Shown here: positions 1 through 8,188 of the stretch, piece by piece | Numbering within the stretch: position 1 is the first letter of the stretch | Layout of the letters: every line of letters begins with the position of its first letter | From: Flavobacteriaceae bacterium | GTDB lineage: Bacteria > Bacteroidota > Bacteroidia > Flavobacteriales > Flavobacteriaceae | DNA: 64,000 bases | Direction of reading: 5' to 3' | Assembly: GCA_002746415.1 (NCBI GenBank) | Contig: NVXD01000015.1 | Coordinates: forward strand, 303,317-367,316 | Program-made: the position numbers and the translations under genes | Notes under the pieces: model-generated | The model's input: only the letters and a program-made list of their open reading frames with translations | What the model was told of the DNA's origin: nothing | Database searches by the model: none

Positions 1-94
1 GTATAGGGAATTAGGGGACTATTTTAAGTTGTTATGATTTTTTTAAGAATTAAATTCATAATTCTTACATTTAATAGTCAAATATGATAGTGCA

Positions 95-2281
95 ATGATC
101 AAAAATGGAATTAAATTATGTTGCTTGGTCCTATTGTTAGGATGCATTTCTTGTGGAGACGATAAACAGTTAACCGAAGAAGAACGGTGGCAAGAACATG
201 CCCAAAATACCACAATCATAAGAGATAACTTTGGTGTGCCCCATATCTATGGAAAAACAGATGCAGATGCCGTTTTTGGATTATTGTATGCACAATGTGA
301 GGATGATTTTAACAGAGTAGAACAAAATTATATATGGGCCATTGGCAGGTTGGCAGAAATTGAAGGTGAAGCAGCTTTGTACAGCGATTTACGTGCCCGT
401 TTGTTTATGACCAAAGAAGAGGCTGTTGTCAATTATGAAAAAAGCCCCGATTGGTTAAAAAAGCTATGCAATGCTTTTGCAGATGGCATAAATTATTATT
501 TGCATACGCATCCAGAAGTGCAGCCAAAGTTGCTAACCCATTTTGAACCTTGGATGCCCATGTATTTTAGCGAGGGTTCTATAGGGGGAGATATAGAACG
601 AATCTCAACCAGAAAAATAAAGGCTTTTTATGAAAGCGGAATGGAAATTCCAAAAATGGAAGCATATCAAATTGAAAAGGAAAAAGAAATGGCTGAACCG
701 CAGGGATCCAACGGCATTGCTATTTCTGGTAAATTGACACAATCAGGTGATGCTATGTTGCTCATCAACCCACATACCTCCTTTTATTTTAGGGGAGAAG
801 TACACGTAGTAAGTGACGAAGGACTTAATGCATATGGTGCAGTCACATGGGGACAGTTTTTTGTGTACCAAGGATTCAATGAAAAAACAGGATGGATGCA
901 CACCTCCACTTATACTGATATCATGGATGAATTTAAGGAAAAAATGATGGTATTGGAAGACAGTTTGTTTTATCAATACGGTGAAGAGCTTAGACTAGTA
1001 GAGACATCTGAAGTGACTTTAAAATATAAAGATGGAAATTTCATAAAAGAAAAAACGTTTCCAACGTATCATACACATCATGGACCAATTACGCATATAG
1101 AAGATGGACAATGGACCTCTTCCGCAATGATGTGGGAACCGGTAAAAGCCTTGGAACAATCCTACATTCGTACAAAGCAAAAAGGGTATAAGGGGTTTAA
1201 GGAAATGATGGACATACGGACAAATTCATCAAACAATACCGTTTATGCTGATGCTGAGGGAAATATTGGATATTTTCATGGCAATTTTATACCAGTTCGG
1301 GATACGGTTTTTGATTATACAAAACCAGTAGATGGCAGCAATCCCAAAACAGATTGGAAAGGGCTGCACACTGTAAATGAGAACATTCTTTTACTGAACC
1401 CAGAAAATGGGTGGTTGCAAAATTGTAACTCCACACCATATACAGCGGCTTTGGAATATAGTCCCAAAAAAGAAAATTATCCCAATTATATGTCTATTGA
1501 CCGCGAGAATTTTCGTGGAGTACATGCTATCAATTTATTGAAAGATAGAAAAGGATATACTTTGGACAGCCTTATTAAATTGGCACATGACCCTTATTTG
1601 CCTGCTTTTGAAGCCTTAATCCCAGGCTTAATAGATGCCTATAATCAATATGATGACAAAAACCCTAAGTTAAATGAACCTATAGCGATACTTAAAGAAT
1701 GGGATTATACAACTTCCAAAGCATCTGTTGGTATGACCTTGGCCCATTATTATGGAACCTTGTATTATGAAATGGGGGTAAGGCCAAACGGATTGACACC
1801 AAAAGACTTGGTCACTTATTGGGGAAACCAATCTGAAAAAGAAGAACGGATTAGAATTTTTGAAGCAGCAGTATTAAAACTTGAAAACGATTTTGGTACA
1901 TGGAGTATCCCTTGGGGAGAAATAAATAGGTATCAGCGTTTAAATGGTGATGTTCGCCAAGCTTTTGATGATTCCAAACCAAGTATTTCCGTTGGTTTTG
2001 CATCTGGGCGTTGGGGGGCCTTAGCTGCATATGGTGCCAGGTACACTAACAATACAAAAAGAATATATGGTACCAGGGGCAATAGTTTTGTTGCCGTGGT
2101 AAAATTTGGTGACAGGGTTAGCGCCAAAAGCATGCTTGCTGGAGGACAGAGTGGAAATCCAGATTCCCCATATTTTAATGACCAAGCACAACGCTATGTG
2201 GACATGGAATTTAAAGATGTAGCTTTTTATAAGGAAGATGTATTAAAAAACGCTATAAAAACATATCATCCAGGAGAATAG
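95..2281 (+). CDS. Penicillin acylase family lipoprotein (Ntn hydrolase)
   Basis: A 728-residue protein of the penicillin/acyl-homoserine-lactone acylase family, which hydrolyses amide bonds of N-acylated compounds in the periplasm. The N-terminus is a lipoprotein signal ending in LLGC (Cys17; Cys20 is an alternative). The alpha-chain region starts near residue 40 with RDNFGVPHIYG, typical of the family. The junction QGSN places the N-terminal nucleophile at Ser205 after Gly204, so autoproteolytic maturation into two chains is expected from family knowledge. NPHT at about 226 matches the conserved Asn-Pro-His after the nucleophile. Length is normal for the family. The gene stands alone and converges with the next gene. 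Family assignment is firm. The substrate (beta-lactam, quorum signal, N-acyl amino acid) cannot be told. Confidence 0.88.
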   Translation: MIKNGIKLCCLVLLLGCISCGDDKQLTEEERWQEHAQNTTIIRDNFGVPHIYGKTDADAVFGLLYAQCEDDFNRVEQNYIWAIGRLAEIEGEAALYSDLRARLFMTKEEAVVNYEKSPDWLKKLCNAFADGINYYLHTHPEVQPKLLTHFEPWMPMYFSEGSIGGDIERISTRKIKAFYESGMEIPKMEAYQIEKEKEMAEPQGSNGIAISGKLTQSGDAMLLINPHTSFYFRGEVHVVSDEGLNAYGAVTWGQFFVYQGFNEKTGWMHTSTYTDIMDEFKEKMMVLEDSLFYQYGEELRLVETSEVTLKYKDGNFIKEKTFPTYHTHHGPITHIEDGQWTSSAMMWEPVKALEQSYIRTKQKGYKGFKEMMDIRTNSSNNTVYADAEGNIGYFHGNFIPVRDTVFDYTKPVDGSNPKTDWKGLHTVNENILLLNPENGWLQNCNSTPYTAALEYSPKKENYPNYMSIDRENFRGVHAINLLKDRKGYTLDSLIKLAHDPYLPAFEALIPGLIDAYNQYDDKNPKLNEPIAILKEWDYTTSKASVGMTLAHYYGTLYYEMGVRPNGLTPKDLVTYWGNQSEKEERIRIFEAAVLKLENDFGTWSIPWGEINRYQRLNGDVRQAFDDSKPSISVGFASGRWGALAAYGARYTNNTKRIYGTRGNSFVAVVKFGDRVSAKSMLAGGQSGNPDSPYFNDQAQRYVDMEFKDVAFYKEDVLKNAIKTYHPGE

Positions 2282-2300
2282 ATTAATCCTCTTGAATGAT
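2265..2300. terminator. Possible bidirectional hairpin over two stop codons
   Basis: The ends of the two convergent genes form an imperfect inverted repeat: ATCATCCAGGAG on one side and CTCTTGAATGAT on the other, about 10 of 13 positions pairable. The two stop codons lie inside it, only one base apart. It has no strong U-run, so the terminator role is a guess. Confidence 0.3.
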
Positions 2301-2921
2301 AATAAGTGAAGCTTTTGAGCCTGTTGATAAATTCCATCTGTTAGAATAAATCACTTTGCCATTTTCATCATAGACATCTACTTGAGCCGTGTTTGGACCA
2401 GAGCTGCCTTGGTTCAAGGCCTCAAAATCCAGACGGTTAAAACCTTTGTTCAAATCTAGGTTGATGCCCTTAAAAGCTGCCGTAAGTAAAATGTTGGGCT
2501 CTACAACAACTCCATTGGCATATATTCTTACGCGGTCACCATCTACATACTCATGGTCCCTGCATACAATGCCCACAAACTTGGCACTTGTTTTCACATC
2601 ACCCAAATACATGTCGCCATAATGACCTTTTTCACCCTTTTTCTCTTTTTCACCAATTTTAGTGTCTATAACTAAATCATGACCAGCCTGTAGCAGTTCT
2701 TTATCAGGAAGCATTTTTATTTCCTTCTTTTTGTTAAAATCGATAGGGTCTAAACTAACCGAAGGGATATTTAACCTAGAAGAGGGCTTTGGGGTCTCAG
2801 GTAAATCTATTTTGTTATCTGCTGGTTCAATATTTAAGGATTGGGTTTGGGGCAAATCCGACTGTGCATTCCCTATAAAGGAAAACAATGTAAAACTCAC
2901 CAGCGCAAATAAATACCTCAT
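2283..2921 (-). CDS. Secreted protein of unknown function
   Basis: A 212-residue exported protein. An in-frame start 51 bases further upstream is possible, but the ATG at 2921 begins directly with a normal signal peptide (MRYLFALVSF..., cleavage after about GNAQ), so it is preferred. The mature part opens with a Pro/Asp-rich low-complexity linker (about residues 20-90) and has a lysine-rich stretch near 95. The C-terminal half (about 105-212) looks like a beta-sandwich, with phrases such as RVRIYANGVVV and FNRLDFEALNQG that resemble domains in secreted Bacteroidota proteins. It has no recognisable catalytic motif and no C-terminal sorting domain. Function unknown. It ends one base from the acylase gene on the other strand. 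Confidence 0.75.
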   Translation of the reverse strand: MRYLFALVSFTLFSFIGNAQSDLPQTQSLNIEPADNKIDLPETPKPSSRLNIPSVSLDPIDFNKKKEIKMLPDKELLQAGHDLVIDTKIGEKEKKGEKGHYGDMYLGDVKTSAKFVGIVCRDHEYVDGDRVRIYANGVVVEPNILLTAAFKGINLDLNKGFNRLDFEALNQGSSGPNTAQVDVYDENGKVIYSNRWNLSTGSKASLIIIQED

Positions 2922-3051
2922 AATTTCTAAAGGTTGGACGTACAAAGGTAAAATTAACAAATACCTTGCCATTAAAGTTTTAAATGGATGTTAAAAGAAA
3001 TTTAGGGGTTCTTTTAAATCCTTTATAAGCAAATACCTATAAATAATGGAC

Positions 3052-4116
3052 CTAGCCCCATGTGTTTCTCAAGAATTGAATGAAATTTTCACTCATGATA
3101 TTTTCAATATCGGTATCGCTATATCCTTTTTCAGCTAATAGTATAGGAATTTTTTGAAGATCTGCGATGGTATCCAAATCAGCTGGACACTGCTCTTTTC
3201 CAAAACCTCCATCTAAATCGGTACCAATGCCTACATGTTTAGCATCTCCAGATAGTTGACAAATGTGGTCAATATTATCAATCATTTGCTTTAAGGATAC
3301 TTCCATTTTTTCAGGGGTTGACTCTCCTCTTACCCAATTGGGAACCATCATCCAAGCATCTAATGCAATGCCAATTACTGCATTTCTGCTAATGAGTTCA
3401 TTGATTTGTTCATCAGAAAACTGCCTGTTGTGGTCTACAAAATTTCTGCAGTTGTTATGGCTTGCCCATACTGGACCATTGTATACTTTCATGGTTTCCC
3501 AGAAACTTTGGTCACACAGATGGGTGGCATCCAAGATTAAATTGAGTCGCGCTATTTCTTTTAGCAATTCTCTGCCTTTAGCACCGATTCCCCCAACAGA
3601 GTTCGTGCCATGAGCATAAGTTCCAGGTCCGTAATGGGCTGGTCCTATAGCTCGCAACCCTTGCTCATAAGATTTTTCCAGATAATCAATTGTGATGATA
3701 GAATCTGCTCCTTCCAAACTTAGAATATAACCAATAGGTTTTTTTTCTTTAGCGCTTTTCCATAAAGCCAGATGATTATTCAATTGTTCCGTATTTGTAA
3801 TCTGAATCATTTCACCGGCTTCTTCCATAGCTTTGTACCAAGCCAATTGTCCTTGTGTCTGCGCCCATGCTTGATGAGGTGATTTCCACCCAGGTAATGT
3901 GCTTTCTTTTTTTACGTACCTAGCAATTTGTGTCGCTACACATAGACCAATATTTCCTTTCCTTAATGCATCTAAGGAGACCGTGTTTTTTGCTCGATCC
4001 GGTTTATCGGTCATCCCAATTTCACTCGCTCTAATTTCTTCAACCGTCCACCTTAAATCCCTGTTCCATTCCAAGGCGTTCATGGATAAATCTAAATGTG
4101 CATCAAGTATAAACAT
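3052..4116 (-). CDS. Membrane dipeptidase family protein (M19)
   Basis: A 354-residue zinc amidohydrolase of the renal dipeptidase (M19) family, which cleaves dipeptides and often accepts a D-residue at the C-terminal position. Metal ligands are visible: HLD (His7, Asp9), the bridging Glu135 in SLEGAD, His199 in DATHL, His220 in ASHNNCR, and Asp300 in GTDLDGG. Length is normal. It has no signal peptide, so it is probably cytoplasmic. It is the last gene of a four-gene minus-strand operon, 12 bases after the PLP enzyme. In this setting it may release D-amino acids from dipeptides for the upstream enzymes (inference). The family call is certain; the substrate is not. Confidence 0.9.
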   Translation of the reverse strand: MFILDAHLDLSMNALEWNRDLRWTVEEIRASEIGMTDKPDRAKNTVSLDALRKGNIGLCVATQIARYVKKESTLPGWKSPHQAWAQTQGQLAWYKAMEEAGEMIQITNTEQLNNHLALWKSAKEKKPIGYILSLEGADSIITIDYLEKSYEQGLRAIGPAHYGPGTYAHGTNSVGGIGAKGRELLKEIARLNLILDATHLCDQSFWETMKVYNGPVWASHNNCRNFVDHNRQFSDEQINELISRNAVIGIALDAWMMVPNWVRGESTPEKMEVSLKQMIDNIDHICQLSGDAKHVGIGTDLDGGFGKEQCPADLDTIADLQKIPILLAEKGYSDTDIENIMSENFIQFLRNTWG

Positions 4117-4128
4117 AGTTTTTAGGTA

Positions 4129-5244
4129 TTAGATATGTATTTTATGATCTCTTGCAGCTACTTTCCATGAGCCAGTTAATTCTCCATCAACAATAGTTAA
4201 GACACTTTTATATTTTGCCACTGTGGGACAAATATGTATTGGTAGCGCATAGAAAAAATCTCCAATATTATATTTTGATGCCTCATTTGTTTCAATAACC
4301 AAATGTTCCTCACTTTGACTTTTTTGCTTAAAATCATTGTCTCCTAAAATATGTACTCTTGGCAATTTCATTTCTGAAGCTACTGCCTTATGTCCAAGAT
4401 CTAAACATATGATATTTGATGTAGGCTTGCTAATTATCCGAGTGCATAAAACTGCGGCAGGTAGAAAATCTAAATCTGGATAAGCATCTAAATAGCCCTT
4501 ATCCCAAAGGGTTGTGGTTCCGGGGCTGCTTTCAACATTTTTTCTTTTGCAATGAATAGGAAAAGTAGGAGAACCGCCGGCTACAATGGTTTTAATTGTA
4601 ATACCCATTTTCTCCAATTCGTCCTTCAATTTTTGTACGGTATCAAATGCTTTATCACAGGCGTCTTTTCGTAAAACGAAATCTGAATCGTGAAGGTGTC
4701 CATCATACGCATGTAAGCCTTCAGCCTGTAGATGGCTATTATCATCTATTGTTTTATATAGTTCCACGGCTTTTTCATTGGGAATGATTCCTGTCCTATT
4801 CATTCCACAATTTACATCGAGCCAAACGGATGCCAATGTGTTTTTTGACGATGCTATTTTCGATATCTCATTGAGAGAAACATGATTATCTATTAGTGTT
4901 GAAAATTTTGAATTGGGATATTTTTCGATCAGTTCAAAAAAACGACCCACATGTACTCCCACGGGTTGCATGGCCAAAAGAATGTCTTTGGCATTGCACT
5001 TGGCAAGTAGCTCTGCTTCAGCAATAGTTGCGCATTTAAATTTATGGATGCCATACGCTAATTGTAATTGTACAATTTCTGCGATTTTATGGGTTTTGAT
5101 ATGTGGTCGTAAAAAGCTGGTACCGCCAGCCATTTTAATCATTAATTGTATGTTCTTCTCAATTCTGTCTGGATATACCAGTAGTGACGGAGAAATTGTA
5201 TTTTCTGGATTGATGAGTGTGTACCACTCTTTTAAATATCCCAT
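4129..5244 (-). CDS. D-threonine aldolase / D-serine dehydratase family PLP enzyme
   Basis: A 371-residue fold-type III PLP enzyme with an alanine-racemase-like barrel. The motif RPHIKTHK at residues 46-53 carries the PLP lysine (Lys50). Near the C-terminus HxC (His337, Cys339 in HICPT) matches the metal-binding pair of eukaryotic-type D-serine dehydratases and bacterial D-threonine aldolases. These enzymes convert D-serine to pyruvate and ammonia, or split D-threonine into glycine and acetaldehyde. The gene lies between RidA and the M19 dipeptidase in one operon. A RidA partner, which hydrolyses the 2-aminoacrylate made by serine dehydratases, favours D-serine dehydratase. That preference is inference, because the two activities are hard to separate by sequence. 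Confidence 0.87.
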   Translation of the reverse strand: MGYLKEWYTLINPENTISPSLLVYPDRIEKNIQLMIKMAGGTSFLRPHIKTHKIAEIVQLQLAYGIHKFKCATIAEAELLAKCNAKDILLAMQPVGVHVGRFFELIEKYPNSKFSTLIDNHVSLNEISKIASSKNTLASVWLDVNCGMNRTGIIPNEKAVELYKTIDDNSHLQAEGLHAYDGHLHDSDFVLRKDACDKAFDTVQKLKDELEKMGITIKTIVAGGSPTFPIHCKRKNVESSPGTTTLWDKGYLDAYPDLDFLPAAVLCTRIISKPTSNIICLDLGHKAVASEMKLPRVHILGDNDFKQKSQSEEHLVIETNEASKYNIGDFFYALPIHICPTVAKYKSVLTIVDGELTGSWKVAARDHKIHI

Positions 5245-5255
5245 AGCAAACGGTT

Positions 5256-5720
5256 CTAATGTAGTTGGAACATTGCTTCAACTTCAACAGGAATGTTGTC
5301 TGGAAGCATCATTCCTACAGCACTTCTTACACCAACACCATTATCGTCCCCAAAAATATCTGCCATGAGTTCACTAAAGCCATTGATTACCAATGGTTGT
5401 TTTACGAAATCTGGAGTACAATTGACCATTCCTAACACTTTTACGACTCTTTTAATGTTGTCCAAATCACCAAAATGGGTTTGTATGGTAGACAACATGG
5501 TTAGCCCTACTTGTCTTGCAGCTAATTTTGCTTGTTCTAGGTCTATATCATCACCCGCTCTACCAGTCATTAATGTTCCATCTGGTAGTATAGGACCTTG
5601 ACCAGAAACGTATAAAAAATTATCGACAACCAATATAGGCCTGTACACCCCAGCTGGTTTTGGGGCTGGAGGTAAAATTAATCCTAATTCTTTAATTCTC
5701 TTTGATGGTGAACTTTTCAT
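5256..5720 (-). CDS. RidA family enamine/imine deaminase
   Basis: A RidA/YjgF-family protein of about 154 residues, a small trimeric cytosolic enzyme that hydrolyses reactive enamines such as 2-aminoacrylate to the keto acid and ammonia. YVSGQGP and the late VRSAVGMMLP segment, with the conserved substrate-binding Arg, are present. It belongs to the longer RidA subgroup, with an extra N-terminal segment. The ATG at 5720 is chosen over an upstream TTG at 5729 because it clears the stop of the permease gene (5722). It sits directly downstream of the GntP permease and 11 bases before the D-serine-dehydratase-type gene. This order fits removal of the dehydratase intermediate. Confidence 0.9.
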   Translation of the reverse strand: MKSSPSKRIKELGLILPPAPKPAGVYRPILVVDNFLYVSGQGPILPDGTLMTGRAGDDIDLEQAKLAARQVGLTMLSTIQTHFGDLDNIKRVVKVLGMVNCTPDFVKQPLVINGFSELMADIFGDDNGVGVRSAVGMMLPDNIPVEVEAMFQLH

Positions 5721-5721
5721 A

Positions 5722-7038
5722 TTATACAAATAAACTTAAAATTAATGTGCCTATTAATCCCATTACACCAACCATGGTTTCCATAACAGTCCAAGTGGAC
5801 AATGTATCTTTAATGGAAAGATTAAAATATTCTTTAAACAACCAAAATCCACTATCGTTTACATGAGACAACATAAGACTTCCAGATCCAATAGCAAGAA
5901 CCATTAATTCTGGGCTAACACCAGTTCCTGAAACTAGTGGGAATACAATTCCTGCTGCAGTAAGGCCAGCAACTGTGGCAGAACCTACGCACACTCTAAT
6001 TACAGTAGCTATCAGCCATGCCAATATGAGTGGTGAGACACTACTGTCTTTTAAGGATTCAGCAATATAATCGCTTACACCACTATCAATCAAAATTTGT
6101 TTTAATGCACCAGAACCTGCAATAATCAACAATACCATTGTAATGCCAGATACGGAACTTGAGAGAGAACTCATTACTTCCTCCATTTTTTTGCCTCTTC
6201 CCAATCCTAAGGTGTATATAGCAACAAGCACAGCAATAAGCATTGCAATTACTGGATTGCCTAAAAATAGAATTACATTTTTAAATGGAAAATGGGCAGG
6301 AAGTACAGCATCAAGAATGGTTGAAAGACCAATTAAAATAACGGGTAATAAAGCAGTAAATATGCTAATTCCCATACTTGGCATTTCATCATCTTTTAAA
6401 ATAATAGGGTTGTAAAATTCTTTTAATGGGGTAGCCTTGATGTTTTTAATTGTTCGGGAAAATAAGGGTCCAGCAACTATAATGGCAGGAATGGCCACAA
6501 TGATTCCATAGAGCATTGTTTTGCCAATGTTTGCATTAAAAATTATTGCAATTCCAGTGGGTGCAGGATGTGGTGGAAGAAATCCATGTGTAACAGATAA
6601 AGATGCCAACATAGGCAGACCAACATAAATTAATGGTAGTCCTGTTGCTGCAGCTACAGTAAAAATTAAGGGTACCAAGATTACAAAACCTACAGAATAG
6701 AACATCGGAATACCAACAATGAAACCAGCAATTACAACTGCCCATTGAATATTCTTTTTTCCAAAACCAGAAATAAGCTTAGAAGTTATACGTTGTGCCG
6801 CGCCGCTATCAGCAACAAGTTTTCCCAACATGGCACCAAATCCTAAAATAAGAACCAACATGCCTAGAATATTTCCTATTCCGGTTTGTATGGATTGCAC
6901 CACATTTTCTAATTCCATACCGCCTACAAGACCTACAAAAAGAGAAACAATGATAAAAGAAATGAAAGCGTTTAATTTGAACTTAGCAACAAGAAGGAAT
7001 AATATTAATATTCCGACAACGACAATTAATAATGGCAT
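5722..7038 (-). CDS. GntP family permease
   Basis: A polytopic membrane protein of about 438 residues of the GntP family of proton symporters, which contains gluconate transporters and the E. coli D-serine permease DsdX. About 12-14 hydrophobic segments run through the whole length. GAMLGKLVADSGAA and HGFLPPHPAPTGIA are family hallmarks. The ATG at 7038 starts the first membrane helix directly and is preferred over a TTG at 7086. It is the first gene of the operon leading to RidA, the PLP enzyme and the dipeptidase. The neighbours argue for a D-amino-acid rather than a gluconate substrate, since no gluconate kinase is nearby. That substrate is inference. Confidence 0.9.
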   Translation of the reverse strand: MPLLIVVVGILILFLLVAKFKLNAFISFIIVSLFVGLVGGMELENVVQSIQTGIGNILGMLVLILGFGAMLGKLVADSGAAQRITSKLISGFGKKNIQWAVVIAGFIVGIPMFYSVGFVILVPLIFTVAAATGLPLIYVGLPMLASLSVTHGFLPPHPAPTGIAIIFNANIGKTMLYGIIVAIPAIIVAGPLFSRTIKNIKATPLKEFYNPIILKDDEMPSMGISIFTALLPVILIGLSTILDAVLPAHFPFKNVILFLGNPVIAMLIAVLVAIYTLGLGRGKKMEEVMSSLSSSVSGITMVLLIIAGSGALKQILIDSGVSDYIAESLKDSSVSPLILAWLIATVIRVCVGSATVAGLTAAGIVFPLVSGTGVSPELMVLAIGSGSLMLSHVNDSGFWLFKEYFNLSIKDTLSTWTVMETMVGVMGLIGTLILSLFV

Positions 7039-7141
7039 AAGGTTGGTTTTGGTTAACAATGTAAGTAATCGAGTCAATTTGTGCAATAAAATTTTACTAC
7101 AAGAGCTATAGCAAATATTATTGTGGCTTTATTAAAAGTCT

Positions 7142-7168
7142 ATCTACCTGATATGCATCAAGGTAGAT
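7142..7168 (-). terminator. Strong hairpin between operons
   Basis: Arms ATCTACCT and AGGTAGAT pair perfectly, and an inner GAT/ATC extends the stem past one bulged base. It lies after the stop of the minus-strand metallophosphoesterase gene (7183) and 104 bases before the gntP start. On the minus strand the downstream arm is followed after three bases by TTTT. It is probably the terminator of the metallophosphoesterase gene. An operator for the permease operon is the alternative. Confidence 0.5.
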
Positions 7169-7182
7169 GTAATTGTTTGTAA

Positions 7183-8076
7183 TTAATTTTTATAGTTAAT
7201 CAATTTTTGTGGACCTTCCAACAGCAGTCTAACGATTTGTAAAGTGCCATCATCCTTTGTGGCAATTTGCCATTTTATAAGTGATATTGTGCCATTTTCA
7301 ATTTCAATCCCGGTAATACTTCGAGGGTGTACACAGCTTCCATCATTGAATAAAGGAATGTCACCAGGTTCAGGAAAACGAGGTCTGTGAGTGTGACCAA
7401 CCACCGTAATAAGTAGGTTCTTTTTAAGAATCCATCTTTTAATACGTCTTTCAACTTTTATGAGTTCTTTGTAATTTTTCGCTGGACTGGTTGGATCGGC
7501 AATGCCCCAAACTTGCAAAGGTTTCCATAGCACACGTACTAAAAATCTGCCCCAGCGCCAAAACCTATAGTTCCACCAATCCGCCTGATGTCCATGGGTT
7601 AAGAAGACCTCTTGTTGGGTCTTTTTATGTTTTAAAATGATGGCTTCATGATAGGTGATGCCTTCAAAAAGCACTTTGTCAGATGCATCTATGGGTTCAA
7701 AATAACTGGAAAGGTGTTTTTTAACATAATCAGGATCTTTGTAAACCATGTCATGATTGCCCCAAATCATGTGCAATCTTTTGGCTGTGTGAAACTGGCG
7801 CAATAATTGAAAAACATTTTTATGGGCATTGAAAATAGATTCAAAATGAAGGTTCTCCCACAGTTCATCCCCATCGCCCAATTCACAATAGCTAAACCCT
7901 TCATTATAGTAATGTTTAAGCGCATGATAGTAAATGTTGCGATTCTTGGAAAAGTCATCCGCAAAGCTATTGTCTCCTCTATGACAATCACTAAATAGAA
8001 TAATTTTTGAGGCATCATCAAAGGCTACAATCTTGGCATTTTCATAGGCTCTTGATAATCTAAAATTGGAAGACAT
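7183..8076 (-). CDS. Calcineurin-like metallophosphoesterase
   Basis: A 297-residue cytosolic protein with the complete two-metal phosphoesterase motif set in order: SDCHRGD (D-x-H, about residue 30), GDGDELWE (about 67), GNHD (about 106), THGHQAD (about 160) and GHTHRP (about 227). Such proteins hydrolyse phosphoesters or pyrophosphates. The layout resembles the UDP-2,3-diacylglucosamine pyrophosphatase (LpxH-like) branch, but the sequence is longer and no lipid A gene is near, so the substrate is left open. It has no signal peptide. It is transcribed away from the GAF-domain gene across a 112-base divergent gap and ends before a strong hairpin. Confidence 0.85.
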   Translation of the reverse strand: MSSNFRLSRAYENAKIVAFDDASKIILFSDCHRGDNSFADDFSKNRNIYYHALKHYYNEGFSYCELGDGDELWENLHFESIFNAHKNVFQLLRQFHTAKRLHMIWGNHDMVYKDPDYVKKHLSSYFEPIDASDKVLFEGITYHEAIILKHKKTQQEVFLTHGHQADWWNYRFWRWGRFLVRVLWKPLQVWGIADPTSPAKNYKELIKVERRIKRWILKKNLLITVVGHTHRPRFPEPGDIPLFNDGSCVHPRSITGIEIENGTISLIKWQIATKDDGTLQIVRLLLEGPQKLINYKN

Positions 8077-8188
8077 GTCTTATTTTTTATAAAGATTATA
8101 AAAATGCCTGAAAAAGTACATATAAAATTTAACAAAAAAAGACAGTTTCTTTTGTAACTTTATATGGTTATGAGAGACTTAATAGACT

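Noticed and set aside
95..2281. Penicillin acylase family gene as an antibiotic-resistance or quorum-quenching gene
   Set aside because: The family is broad and the substrate cannot be read from sequence; no resistance or signalling genes are near.
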